Source of the DNA: UBA5070 sp035352895
GTDB taxonomy: Bacteria; Fibrobacterota; Fibrobacteria; UBA5070
Reading direction: 5' to 3'
DNA length: 64,000 nucleotides
Assembly: GCA_035352895.1 (NCBI GenBank)
Contig: DAOPYN010000002.1
Span: 62,001 to 126,000 of the forward strand
Shown: positions 49,202 through 57,669 of the stretch, piece after piece
Layout: each line of letters begins with the position of its first letter
Numbering within the stretch: position 1 is the first letter of the stretch
The notes under the pieces: model-generated
What the model saw: only the letters and a program-made list of their open reading frames with translations
Told to the model about the DNA's origin: nothing
The model's database searches: none
Position numbers and translations under genes: made by a program

Positions 49202-50214
49202 ATGAACATCGCCCCCTACGCATGCGGCCTTCTGGCGCTGTCTCTGCATGCCTGTTCCGCCAGCAAGGCTTCCACCTCGTCGCCACCAGCTGTTTCTTCG
49301 CCATTCTCCGATTCCCTACAGGCGTTGTGGAGGACGTTCACTCCGGCATCCGCCGACTGGGCCCAACAGACGGCGGGCGAGTACTACGTGGAAAACAACG
49401 TGTGGAACAAGGGCGACGCCAAGGACTACCGGCAGAGCGTGGGAATCCGGAAATTGACCGATGGCGCGATCTCCGCTGGATGGACTTGGGAATGGCCGAC
49501 CAGCTGGAGCATCGTCGCATTCCCCGACGTGATCTTCGGGAAGAACCCTTGGGCCCCGGCCTCCACCTGTCCCAAGCTTCCGGCCCGGCTCTCCGACATC
49601 GATTCCCTACATGTCGACTTGGACCTGCTCCACGAAGGCGAAGGGCATCGCAACACCTCCTTCCAGATGTGGCTCACCAACGATTCCGCCGCTCTTCCCC
49701 AGCACATCACCCACGAGATCATGATCTGGATCCGAAACGACGATCTGCCGCTCGCGCCGTTCCACGCCCAGATGGAGGTTTCCGGATCCAAGTACATCGT
49801 CAGCCGCATGCAAAACCATGGCGACCCGAACCTCAAACCCAGGCTCTCGTGGACCTACCTCTCGTTCGCGCGCACCGAACCGTTCGCGAAAGGCCGCCTC
49901 GACATCAAGGCCTTCTACGACACCCTCGCCAACCGAGGTTTGGTGGACAGGAACCTGTACCTGGCCAACATCAGCCTCGGGAACGAAGTCCGCGACGGCG
50001 TAGGCATGGTGGTCCTGAAGTCCTACCGGATTTCCCTCAAGAACCGCACCCGTTTTCACACCGATACAAACTCTTCGATTTGACCGGAACACGGATCGGG
50101 ACCTTTTCCGGAGCGGATTTCCGGTCCGCTCGGACTTGGATGCACCCGGGCCTGTACGTCGCCGTTCCAAGCTCCGGTGGGCCAGGCGGTCGGATCGAGA
50201 TCCAGATCCGTTGA
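49202..50214 (+). pseudogene. GH12-like endoglucanase lipoprotein gene with a probable 3' frameshift
   Basis: From ATG 49202: lipobox HAC (Cys18), then a GH12-like domain with YYVENNVWNKG, nucleophile Glu in HEIMIWIRN and acid/base Glu in SLGNEVRDGVG. The frame ends at 50083 shortly after a T4 run (50053-50056). One extra T would give RFSHRYKLFDLTGTRIGTF and run to TGA 50214, adding a C-terminal sorting-like domain ending GGRIEIQIR. The catalytic domain is intact either way. GH12 enzymes cut beta-1,4-glucans including xyloglucan. Confidence 0.7.
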
Positions 50215-50270
50215 CCTCCGCCGCCGACATCTTTTCCGTCATTTCCTGACCGTTTCGCCATGCTCACCCG

Positions 50271-50666
50271 TCAGTCCATGGACCGGCGTTCGCAGGCGAA
50301 ATGGCCGTGGAAGGTCTGGCCGGTCAGGCGGACCACCTCCCTGGAAAGCTGGATCTTGTAGCAGAGGCGATCGTTCGTTTCCAGGACCGCCTCGAGCCAG
50401 TAGTCCTTCGGAGGCTTCTCGATCTCGATGAAATCAGTGGCCGCGTCGAGTTCGCGGAGGATGGCTCCGCGCCAGACATCCGGGGTCGCGCTGGAAACCC
50501 CGCGCAGGATCACGATCCTGGCCACGCTGGACCGCGTCAGGCATTCGTGCACACGACCCGACACCTTCTCGTTCCGTTTCCAATTGGGAAACGAATCCAG
50601 ATCGACGAGCGCGGGATCGCGCAATTTCGAGTAGGGTGGCTGGCTGGGGCCGATGGATTCGGGCAT
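50271..50666 (-). CDS. Hypothetical protein next to the defence-like operon
   Basis: 131 residues, soluble, mixed alpha/beta (VARIVILRGVSSATPDVW, DYWLEAVLETNDRLCYKIQL). ATG 50666 has AGGAAGAG upstream. Divergent from the methyltransferase gene. No family recognised. Confidence 0.55.
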   Translation of the reverse strand: MPESIGPSQPPYSKLRDPALVDLDSFPNWKRNEKVSGRVHECLTRSSVARIVILRGVSSATPDVWRGAILRELDAATDFIEIEKPPKDYWLEAVLETNDRLCYKIQLSREVVRLTGQTFHGHFACERRSMD

Positions 50667-50874
50667 CGATGCTCTTCCTGGCGGAGTCGTCCGGCACGTT
50701 TCCGGGTGGAACAGGGAAAGATCAATCCATTTGAGCATTCCCGGGAATGCAGCGTTCCGGATCCCTCTTGGGAGGAAGACTCGCCTCCCTCATCTGGACT
50801 TTGTTCCTGCCCAGGCGTTTACACATCACGGCACGCGACTTCTCTTTCCGAAATGGTCTGTTTCCAGAGCATCC

Positions 50875-52194
50875 ATGAACGCCGTTGAGATCGAAAAGGC
50901 CGTCTCGGACCTGGCGGAGCAACCCTTCGACGGGGCGGAGTTTCCGTATGCCTTTCTGGAGGCGTTCGGGAACAAGGATGCGACGATCAAGCGGTTGCGC
51001 GCGGGGGACATGAACAGGTCCGACGTCGGCGGGGTGCTTCAGCAGAAGAACATCCACCTCCTGGTCGCGTCTTCCGGCGATGTCGGCGGGGCGATGGACC
51101 GACTGCGCGCAAGCGAGCGGAACGAGCGCTGGAAGGTGCGCTTCCTGCTGGCCACCGATGGCCTGACCTTCGAAGCCGAAGACCTGGAGACGGGCGAGAC
51201 CGTCGCCTGCGCGTATGGCGACTTCCCCGACCACTTCGGGTTCTTCCTGCCGCTGGCGGGGATCAGCCCCTATTTGGTTCCAGACAATCTTTCATACGTC
51301 CAGAAATCAAATGACCCAATTGGCGAACAGGCTCCTATGCTTTTTGGAAACATGCCGAGAGATGGTGGGCATCTATTCTTGGATGCCGATCTTGCTTTTC
51401 GCATTTCCTCCGAAGATTCGTCTGCAAAGCCGTTCATAAAGCGATTCGTTGGCTCAGATGAATTGATCAATGGCAAGTTGAGGTATTGTCTTTGGATTGA
51501 CGACGATCAAGTTCAAGCCGCCCAAAAGAGCCAATTCATACAACAGCGACTTCGTGCCGTTACTGATAATCGCATGGCCTCCGATGCGGATTCAACTCGC
51601 CAGTTTTCAAAACAGCCTCACCGTTTCGTACAAATTGCAGGTTCTGCTAAGCAAACGGTTATTGTGGTTCCGCGCGTATCCTCGGAAAATCGGCCATTTC
51701 TCCCAGTCGATTATTTGACCTCGGACTATGTGGTCGGCGACCGAAACTTCGCCCTCTACGACGCCCCCCTCTGGAATATGGCCCTCATCGCCTCCCGTCT
51801 CCATTGGGTCTGGATCGGCACAGTGTGTGTGCGGATGCGCACCGATTTCTCCTACTCCAACACCCTCGGCTGGAACACCTTCCCGGTCCCGTTCCTCACC
51901 GAGAAGAACAAGGCCGACCTGACCCGGTGCGCGGAAGATATCCTGTTGGCCCGCGAGGCCCATTTTCCGGCCACCATCGCCGATCTGTACGACCCCGAGA
52001 CGATGCCCGCCAACCTGCGCGAGGCGCACGAGCGCAACGACGAGACGCTGGAGCGCATCTACATCGGTCGCCGCTTCAAGAACGACACCGAGCGCCTGGA
52101 AAAGCTGTTCGACCTTTACATCAAAATGACCGCCTCCTCCAGCAAGCCCGCCAAGGCCAAAGCCGCCGCCAAGCCACGGGGGAAGAAGGCATGA
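50875..52194 (+). CDS. Type IIL/MmeI-like DNA methyltransferase lacking its catalytic domain
   Basis: 439 residues against the ~900+ of full proteins. Residues 1-~130 match the N-terminus of MmeI/YeeA-type methyltransferases (FPYAFLEAFGNKDATIKRLR, DFPDHFGFFLPLAGI). At about 51270 the sequence jumps to the target-recognition and C-terminal part (HLFLDADLAFRISSED, KPFIKRFVGSDELINGKLRY, SRLHWVWIGTVCVRMRTDFS). The SAM-binding loop and NPPY motif are absent. The frame is intact and ends in ATGA with the next gene. It may be a remnant or a DNA-recognition-only subunit. The 51,280-51,720 stretch is visibly richer in A+T. Confidence 0.75.
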   Translation: MNAVEIEKAVSDLAEQPFDGAEFPYAFLEAFGNKDATIKRLRAGDMNRSDVGGVLQQKNIHLLVASSGDVGGAMDRLRASERNERWKVRFLLATDGLTFEAEDLETGETVACAYGDFPDHFGFFLPLAGISPYLVPDNLSYVQKSNDPIGEQAPMLFGNMPRDGGHLFLDADLAFRISSEDSSAKPFIKRFVGSDELINGKLRYCLWIDDDQVQAAQKSQFIQQRLRAVTDNRMASDADSTRQFSKQPHRFVQIAGSAKQTVIVVPRVSSENRPFLPVDYLTSDYVVGDRNFALYDAPLWNMALIASRLHWVWIGTVCVRMRTDFSYSNTLGWNTFPVPFLTEKNKADLTRCAEDILLAREAHFPATIADLYDPETMPANLREAHERNDETLERIYIGRRFKNDTERLEKLFDLYIKMTASSSKPAKAKAAAKPRGKKA

Positions 52195-53069
52195 GCGACC
52201 TCCGTGCCGCCCTTCAGGGAGCAGCGAAGCAACAGACCACCCCACCCCTTACGGGGCACCCCTCCACGGGAGGGGAATTTTTACACCCGTGCGCTCCATT
52301 CCCCTCCAGTGGAGGGGTGGACGGCAAAGCCGGACGGGGTGGTCTTCGCTCCGCACTAAGCGGCGAAGCCGGACGGGGTGGTGTAGCGTCGCACTCGTGG
52401 GTTGCGACTGCTGCTTCCTCGGATTCAGCCAATCGAACAGGCACAAGGGACACCGCCACGTATCTCTCCCTGCCTTACAACCCCAAGCTCAGAGAGCGAG
52501 CGAGGGAATTGCGAAAAGCTGGGAATCTATCGGAAGTCCTACTCTGGAACCGCCTCAAGAGAGGCCAGCTCATGGGACTCGACTTTGATCGCCAGAAGAT
52601 CATCGGCGATTTCATCGTGGATTTCTTCTGTGCCGATAAGCGAACGGTCGTCGAGGTCGATGGTAGGAGCCATGACGACAAGGTGGAATACGATGCGCAA
52701 CGAGATGCCTTTTTGATCGGTCTCGGGTTGAAGGTGATCCATGTTCCCGCCAAGGATGTGATGCGCAACCTTGATGCGGTCATGGAAACGCTGGAGCATG
52801 TACTGGCGGCGGGCGTAAGCGCAGACCACCCCGCCCCTGCGGGGCACCCCTCCAGAGGAGGGGAATTTTTGCACCCGTGCGCTCCATTCCCCTCCCGTGG
52901 AGGGGTGGACGGCGAAGCCGGACGGGGTGGTCTTCGCTCCGCACTAAGCGGCGAAGCCGGACGGGGTGGTGTAGCACCGCAAGGTGCTACTGCTGCTGTA
53001 TCAGAGACGGCCGGACGAGGTAATTCCTTTTTCGCACCAAAAATTGAATCTCGGGGTACGAAGGCATGA
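52191..53069 (+). CDS. DUF559-domain (Vsr-like) endonuclease bounded by coding repeats
   Basis: 292 codons from ATG 52191 to TGA 53069. The DUF559 domain is residues ~97-205: LRERARELRKAGNLSEVLLW, the catalytic-type Asp in IGDFIVDFFCADKRTVVEVDG and HVPAKDVMRN. It is related in fold to very-short-patch repair nucleases. On both sides the frame runs through the two repeat copies as low-complexity Gly/Arg/Pro sequence, so the functional protein may start near 52470. ATGA overlaps with the methyltransferase and YhcG genes suggest insertion into an existing operon. Confidence 0.75.
   Translation: MSDLRAALQGAAKQQTTPPLTGHPSTGGEFLHPCAPFPSSGGVDGKAGRGGLRSALSGEAGRGGVASHSWVATAASSDSANRTGTRDTATYLSLPYNPKLRERARELRKAGNLSEVLLWNRLKRGQLMGLDFDRQKIIGDFIVDFFCADKRTVVEVDGRSHDDKVEYDAQRDAFLIGLGLKVIHVPAKDVMRNLDAVMETLEHVLAAGVSADHPAPAGHPSRGGEFLHPCAPFPSRGGVDGEAGRGGLRSALSGEAGRGGVAPQGATAAVSETAGRGNSFFAPKIESRGTKA
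52235..52415. repeat. Structured direct repeat, copy 1 (left of DUF559)
   Basis: Core 52235-52387, nearly identical to 52824-52975. Hairpins: CCCC-ttac-GGGG; CCCCTCC-acg-GGAGGGG; CCCCTCC-agt-GGAGGGG; then GCCGGACGGGGTGGT twice, which can pair with the ACCACCCC at the left end. A further hairpin GTCGCA (52388-52393)/TGCGAC (52403-52408) and TGCTGCT close the unit. Confidence 0.8.
52824..52997. repeat. Structured direct repeat, copy 2 (right of DUF559)
   Basis: Same order as copy 1 but with loops tgc, aga and cgt, and with a different closing hairpin, GTAGCACC-GCAA-GGTGCTAC (52971-52990), again followed by TGCTGCT. Stems are kept while loops change. Confidence 0.8.
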
Positions 53070-54232
53070 AGAAACGAACCTCCGATCTCCCTGTTCCCGT
53101 CGGCATCACACGCCCCGCCGAGCCTGCCGAATACGGGACCGTGCTCGCGAACTTGAAATCGCGGATCGTCCAAGCGCACATTTCGGCTTCGCGTGCGGTC
53201 AACCGCGAATTGATCGGGCTGTACTGGGACATCGGACAGATCATCCTCCAAAAGCAGAAGGATGCCGACTGGGGCGATTCGGTCGTGGAACGACTCGCCT
53301 CCGACCTGCGCCAAGCCTTCCCCGACATGAGCGGATTCTCGACAGCCAATATTTGGCGCATGCGTCAGATGTTCCAGACCTTCGGCACTCCCGGATTTCT
53401 CGCACAAGTCGCGCGAGAATCGACTTCCCCGAAGGGGACGGGGAAGAACGCCGAACATCTCGCACAGGCTGCGCGAGAATTGATCACGAGCATCCCTTGG
53501 GGCCATCTGGTGCTATTGATGGGGCGGATCGACGACCCCACCGCCCAGCTTTTCTATCTGCGAGCCGTCGCCCGTTTTGGATGGACACGCAATGTCCTGG
53601 CCAACCAGATCAAGGCGGGCGCCTACCAACGAACCGCTCTCGAAACCAAGACCCACAACTTTCCCGTGGCTCTTCCGGAGCATCTGGCCGAACAGGCCGA
53701 CGAGATGATGAAAAGCCGGTACAACCTGGAATTCGTGGGACTGGCGAAGGCGATCAAGGAGCGCGAACTCGAAGACCGACTTGTCAGCAACCTGCAGCGC
53801 TTCCTGTTGGAACTGGGGTACGGCTTCTGCTTCGTGGGGAGGCAGCACAAGCTGGTCTTGGGACGCAAGGAGTACTTCGTCGACCTGCTGTTCTACCACC
53901 GGCACCTGAAGGCGTTGGTCGCCTTCGAGCTGAAGGTCGGCGCCTTCGAGCCCGAGCACGCGGGCCAGTTGGACTTCTACCTGAACCTGCTGAACGAGAA
54001 GGAGCGCGGGGAAGGCGACCAGCCATCGATCGGCATCATCCTGTGCGCCGAGAAGGACGACATCGAGGTGGAGTTCGCGCTGAAAAGCAAGACCAACCCG
54101 ATCGGAGTCGCCGAGTACCAACTCAGTCCGAAATTGCCAGCCGGGTTCAAAGGCAGGCTGCCCACCGCGTCCCAGCTTGCGTCCGTCGTGCGGCAGACGT
54201 TGGATGCCAAGCCGCGAGGCAAGAAGACATGA
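53066..54232 (+). CDS. YhcG/DUF1016-family PD-(D/E)XK nuclease
   Basis: 388 residues. N-terminal DUF1016_N domain (ASRAVNRELIGLYWDIGQII, SVVERLASDLRQAFP, FSTANIWRMRQMF), then a C-terminal nuclease domain with the PD-(D/E)XK-type core YFVDLLFYHRHLKALVAFEL and K in ELKVGAFEPEHAGQLDFYL. The family is common beside restriction-modification genes. An insert (~115-140) with Ser/Thr/Gly is longer than usual. ATGA overlaps join it to DUF559 and to the 37-codon ORF. Confidence 0.85.
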   Translation: MKKRTSDLPVPVGITRPAEPAEYGTVLANLKSRIVQAHISASRAVNRELIGLYWDIGQIILQKQKDADWGDSVVERLASDLRQAFPDMSGFSTANIWRMRQMFQTFGTPGFLAQVARESTSPKGTGKNAEHLAQAARELITSIPWGHLVLLMGRIDDPTAQLFYLRAVARFGWTRNVLANQIKAGAYQRTALETKTHNFPVALPEHLAEQADEMMKSRYNLEFVGLAKAIKERELEDRLVSNLQRFLLELGYGFCFVGRQHKLVLGRKEYFVDLLFYHRHLKALVAFELKVGAFEPEHAGQLDFYLNLLNEKERGEGDQPSIGIILCAEKDDIEVEFALKSKTNPIGVAEYQLSPKLPAGFKGRLPTASQLASVVRQTLDAKPRGKKT

Positions 54233-54342
54233 GTCGCCAGGTTCCAGCTGTTTCCATTTTGGAAAGAACTGCCCCAGCGAGGAACTGTTTCCAGAATGGA
54301 AATGGTTCGGCGTTCACCTGCGGAAAAGGCTCCACCGCATGA
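54229..54342 (+). CDS. 37-codon ORF linking the nuclease and helicase genes
   Basis: Its ATG overlaps the YhcG stop and its TGA overlaps the helicase start, both as ATGA. The product has no recognisable domain (two Cys, Asn/Gly-rich). It may be a coupling relay, or an old gene largely lost. Two palindromes lie inside it. Confidence 0.4.
   Translation: MSRQVPAVSILERTAPARNCFQNGNGSAFTCGKGSTA
54251..54302. promoter_or_regulatory. Twin palindromes, possible operator
   Basis: TTTCCATTTTGGAAA (54251-54265) and TTTCCAGAATGGAAA (54288-54302): same 6-base arms, different 3-base centres, 37 bases centre to centre. They lie just upstream of the helicase start and could bind a dimeric regulator or act in RNA. 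Confidence 0.4.
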
Positions 54343-56426
54343 CCGACTCCAGCAAGACCACCGCCGTCCCGTCCGTCTCCATGGCCTACGCCGCCGACGG
54401 GCGTTCCACCAAGGCCAACGAGTTCGGGATGCGCCCCATGCAGGAGCGCGTGTACGAACGCCGCGGCGAACCGTACCTGCTCATCAAGTCGCCGCCGGCA
54501 TCGGGCAAGAGCCGCGCCCTCATGTTCGTCGCCTTGGACAAGCTCCGCAACCAGGGGCGCAAGCAGGCGATCATCGTGGTTCCCGAACGATCCATCGGGT
54601 CGAGCTTCCACGACGAGCCTCTGACAAGATTCGGCTTCTGGGCCGACTGGACCGTGGAGCCGCGCTGGAACCTGTGCGACGCCCCCGGCGAGGACGGCGG
54701 CAAGGTCAACTCGGTCAAGGCATTCCTGGAGAGCGACAGTTTGGTCCTGGTCTGCACCCACGCGACCTTCCGCTTCGCCGTGGACCGCTTCGGGATCGAG
54801 GCCTTCGACGACCGCCTGATCGCCGTCGACGAGTTCCACCACGTCTCGGCCGACACCGAAAGCATCCTGGGCAACCATCTAGTCGGGCTCATCGAACGCG
54901 GCCGGGTCCACATCGTGGCCATGACCGGTTCCTATTTCCGCGGCGATGCCGTGCCCGTGCTGGCGCCGGAGCACGAGGCGAAGTTCGAGACCGTCACGTA
55001 CACCTACTACGAGCAGCTCAACGGCTACACGTACCTCAAACGGCTCGATCTGGGCTACTACTTCTATTCCGGCCCCTGGACCGACGCCATCCTCAAGGTG
55101 TTGGATCCTTCGCTCAAGACCATCGTCCACATCCCCTCTGTCAATTCCCGCGAAAGCACCGGCGACAAGATCAAGGAAGTGGGTCACATCCTTTCGGAGC
55201 TGGGCGAATGGCAGGGCGTCGATCCCGCCACGGGTTTCCAACTCGTGAAGACCGCCGACGGCCGCGTGCTCAAGGTCGCCGACCTGGTGGACGACGAGGC
55301 CTCCAAGCGCGACAAGGTCTCGGCATCCCTCAAGGATCCGCTCCACAAGGACGATCGCGACCATGTCGACATCATCATCGCCCTGGGGATGGCCAAGGAA
55401 GGATTCGATTGGATCTGGTGCGAGCACGCCCTCACGGTGGGGTACCGCTCCAGCCTGACGGAGATCGTCCAGATCATCGGGCGCGCCACCCGCGACGCGC
55501 GGGGGAAAACATCCGCCCGCTTCACAAACCTGATCGCCGAGCCCGACGCCTCGCAACAGTTGGTGATCGAAGCCGTGAACGACACGCTCAAGGCCATCGC
55601 GGCGAGTCTGCTCATGGAACAGGTGCTGGCGCCGCGCTTCGAGTTCAGGGCCAAGCAGCCCCAGAGCGGCCCGGTGGAAGGCTTCGATTACGGCGACGGG
55701 GGCTACAAGCCGGACAAGTGCAACGTGGGTTTCAATCCCGCGACGGGGAAGTTCCAGATCGAGATCAAGGGACTCGCCGAGCCCAAGAGCCCCGAGGCGG
55801 CGCGTATCTGCCGCGAGGACCTGAACGAAGTCATCGCCACCTTCGTGCAGGACAAGACCTCGCTGGAGCGCGGCCTGTTCGATTCCGAACTGGTCCCCGA
55901 GGAACTGACGCAGATCCGCATGGGCAAGATCGTCCAGCAGCGTTTTCCCGAACTGGATGTCCACGACCAGGAGGCCGTGCGCCAGCACGCCATCGCGGCG
56001 CTCAACATCACGCAACAGGCCAAGAAGCTCGTGCTGGGCGGCACGGAAGGGGCCACCCTCGACGCGAGCGAGCCATCCCTGAACACGGCGCTGATCGACG
56101 GCGTCCGCAAGTTCGCCGACGTGCGCGAGCTGGACATCGACATGATCGACCGCGTGAATCCGTTCGAGGAAGCCTACGCCATCCTGTCCAAGGCCATGAC
56201 CGAAGAAAGCCTGCAGCAGGTGGCCGCGGTCATCTCGGCCAAGAAGGCCCCCATCGATCCCGACGAAGCCAAGGAACTAGCGCGCCGTGCCGTGATGTTC
56301 AAGAAAGACCGAGAGCGTCTGCCTTCGGCGACCTCTTCCGATCCGTGGGAGCGCCGGATGGCCGAAGGGGCCACCGCGTACATGCGCTTCAAGGCCGAAG
56401 GCCGCTACGAGCAGGGAGCGAAATGA
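54339..56426 (+). CDS. SF2 DEAD/DEAH-type helicase of a defence-like operon
   Basis: 695 residues. Walker A SPPASGKSR (~residue 50), motif II VDEFHH, motif III-like AMTGSYFRGD, motif V/VI region TVGYRSSLTEIVQIIGRATRD. The C-terminal ~230 residues are helical and charged and not recognised. It may drive DNA translocation for the linked nucleases, as helicases do in type I/III restriction and related systems; inference from neighbours. ATGA overlaps on both sides. Confidence 0.82.
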   Translation: MTDSSKTTAVPSVSMAYAADGRSTKANEFGMRPMQERVYERRGEPYLLIKSPPASGKSRALMFVALDKLRNQGRKQAIIVVPERSIGSSFHDEPLTRFGFWADWTVEPRWNLCDAPGEDGGKVNSVKAFLESDSLVLVCTHATFRFAVDRFGIEAFDDRLIAVDEFHHVSADTESILGNHLVGLIERGRVHIVAMTGSYFRGDAVPVLAPEHEAKFETVTYTYYEQLNGYTYLKRLDLGYYFYSGPWTDAILKVLDPSLKTIVHIPSVNSRESTGDKIKEVGHILSELGEWQGVDPATGFQLVKTADGRVLKVADLVDDEASKRDKVSASLKDPLHKDDRDHVDIIIALGMAKEGFDWIWCEHALTVGYRSSLTEIVQIIGRATRDARGKTSARFTNLIAEPDASQQLVIEAVNDTLKAIAASLLMEQVLAPRFEFRAKQPQSGPVEGFDYGDGGYKPDKCNVGFNPATGKFQIEIKGLAEPKSPEAARICREDLNEVIATFVQDKTSLERGLFDSELVPEELTQIRMGKIVQQRFPELDVHDQEAVRQHAIAALNITQQAKKLVLGGTEGATLDASEPSLNTALIDGVRKFADVRELDIDMIDRVNPFEEAYAILSKAMTEESLQQVAAVISAKKAPIDPDEAKELARRAVMFKKDRERLPSATSSDPWERRMAEGATAYMRFKAEGRYEQGAK

Positions 56427-57664
56427 TCGATTTCGACGACGACACCCTCGCCGCCGAATTGGCGGATTTCGCGCCACCCGAGAAGAAGGGCGGGCGTTCC
56501 GCGCGAGAAGAACGCATCATCGCGGGCTTCGAAGAAATCCAGAAATTCGTGGAGACCCACAAGCGTGTGCCGCAGCACGGCGAATCGGGCGACATCTTCG
56601 AACGCCTCTATGCCGTGCGCCTGGACCGCCTGCGCGCCCTGGAAGAGTGCCGCACCCTGCTGGCTCCGCTGGACGCGCAAGGTTTGCTGAACGGGGAATA
56701 CGCCCCGTCGCCGGACGAACTGGACGACGACGAACTGATGGCAGAACTGGTAGGAATCGACCAGACCGGACCTCTGACCGAACTGAAGCACGTGCGCTCC
56801 CGCGCCGAGATCCAGACCGCCGAGGAGATCGCCAACCGCGAAAAGTGCGAGGACTTCGAGACATTCAAGCCCGTTTTCGAACAGGTCCGCAAGGACCTCA
56901 AGACCGGCATCCGACATGCGGTGCGGTTTGGCGGCAAGGAAATGGCGGGAGATGGCCAGACATTCGGCGCCCGAAAGGATCTGATCGACAACAAGAGCGC
57001 CTTGATCTCGCAAGGTGATGTTTTCATCCTGGAAGGTCAGATCGTTTTCGTGGCGGAGGTCGGAGAAGTCACCCGCACACCCAATGGCGAACAGAATGGA
57101 CGCCTCAGGACCATCTACGACAATGGCACACAGAGCAACATTCTCATCCGATCCCTCCAACGCGCCCTCTACAAGGACGAGACGGGTCGCCGCGTGGTCA
57201 AACCCGATCTGGGACCGCTCTTCCTGGAAGCCCGCGAAGAAGGTGATGTCGAAAGCGGCACGATCTACGTGCTGCGCAGCAAGTCAACCCATCCCTTCGT
57301 GTCCGCGCACCGGGAGCTGATCCACAAGATCGGCGTGACCGGAGGCAAGGTCGAAACCCGCATCGCAAGTGCCGTCAACGATTCCACCTATTTGCTGGCC
57401 GAAGTCGAGATCGTGGCCACCTATGCGCTCGTGGACATCGATCGCACCAAGCTGGAAAACCTGCTGCACCGCATCTTCGCACCGGCCAAGATCGAGATCG
57501 AGATCGAAGACCGTTTCGGGCGTCTTGTCAAAGCTCGCGAGTGGTTCCTGGTGCCCCTCCAGGTGATCGACGAGGCGATCCGGTGCATTCGCGACGGATC
57601 GATCACCGGGAAGATCTACAACCCCCGGGAAGCCCGCCTGGAGGCGCCCCCCGAAAATTCCTGA
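56423..57664 (+). CDS. GIY-YIG-like nuclease with T5orf172-type domain
   Basis: 413 residues. N-terminal helical region (~1-140). The C-terminal ~110 residues carry a T5orf172/MUG113-like GIY-YIG core: GTIYVLRSKS, HKIGVTGGKVETRIASA, and the Glu in KLENLLHRIF. Last gene of the operon. Such proteins often sit after helicases in restriction-like loci. Two-thirds of the protein is unassigned. Confidence 0.78.
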   Translation: MIDFDDDTLAAELADFAPPEKKGGRSAREERIIAGFEEIQKFVETHKRVPQHGESGDIFERLYAVRLDRLRALEECRTLLAPLDAQGLLNGEYAPSPDELDDDELMAELVGIDQTGPLTELKHVRSRAEIQTAEEIANREKCEDFETFKPVFEQVRKDLKTGIRHAVRFGGKEMAGDGQTFGARKDLIDNKSALISQGDVFILEGQIVFVAEVGEVTRTPNGEQNGRLRTIYDNGTQSNILIRSLQRALYKDETGRRVVKPDLGPLFLEAREEGDVESGTIYVLRSKSTHPFVSAHRELIHKIGVTGGKVETRIASAVNDSTYLLAEVEIVATYALVDIDRTKLENLLHRIFAPAKIEIEIEDRFGRLVKAREWFLVPLQVIDEAIRCIRDGSITGKIYNPREARLEAPPENS

Positions 57665-57669
57665 CCCCC

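Noticed and set aside
52235..52997. Repeats considered as a CRISPR array
   Set aside because: Only two ~150-bp copies about 590 bases apart with a gene between them; no short regular repeat-spacer pattern and no cas genes.
52191..53069. Insertion sequence
   Set aside because: No transposase and no clear target-site duplication could be seen beside the repeats; a mobile cassette remains only a hypothesis.
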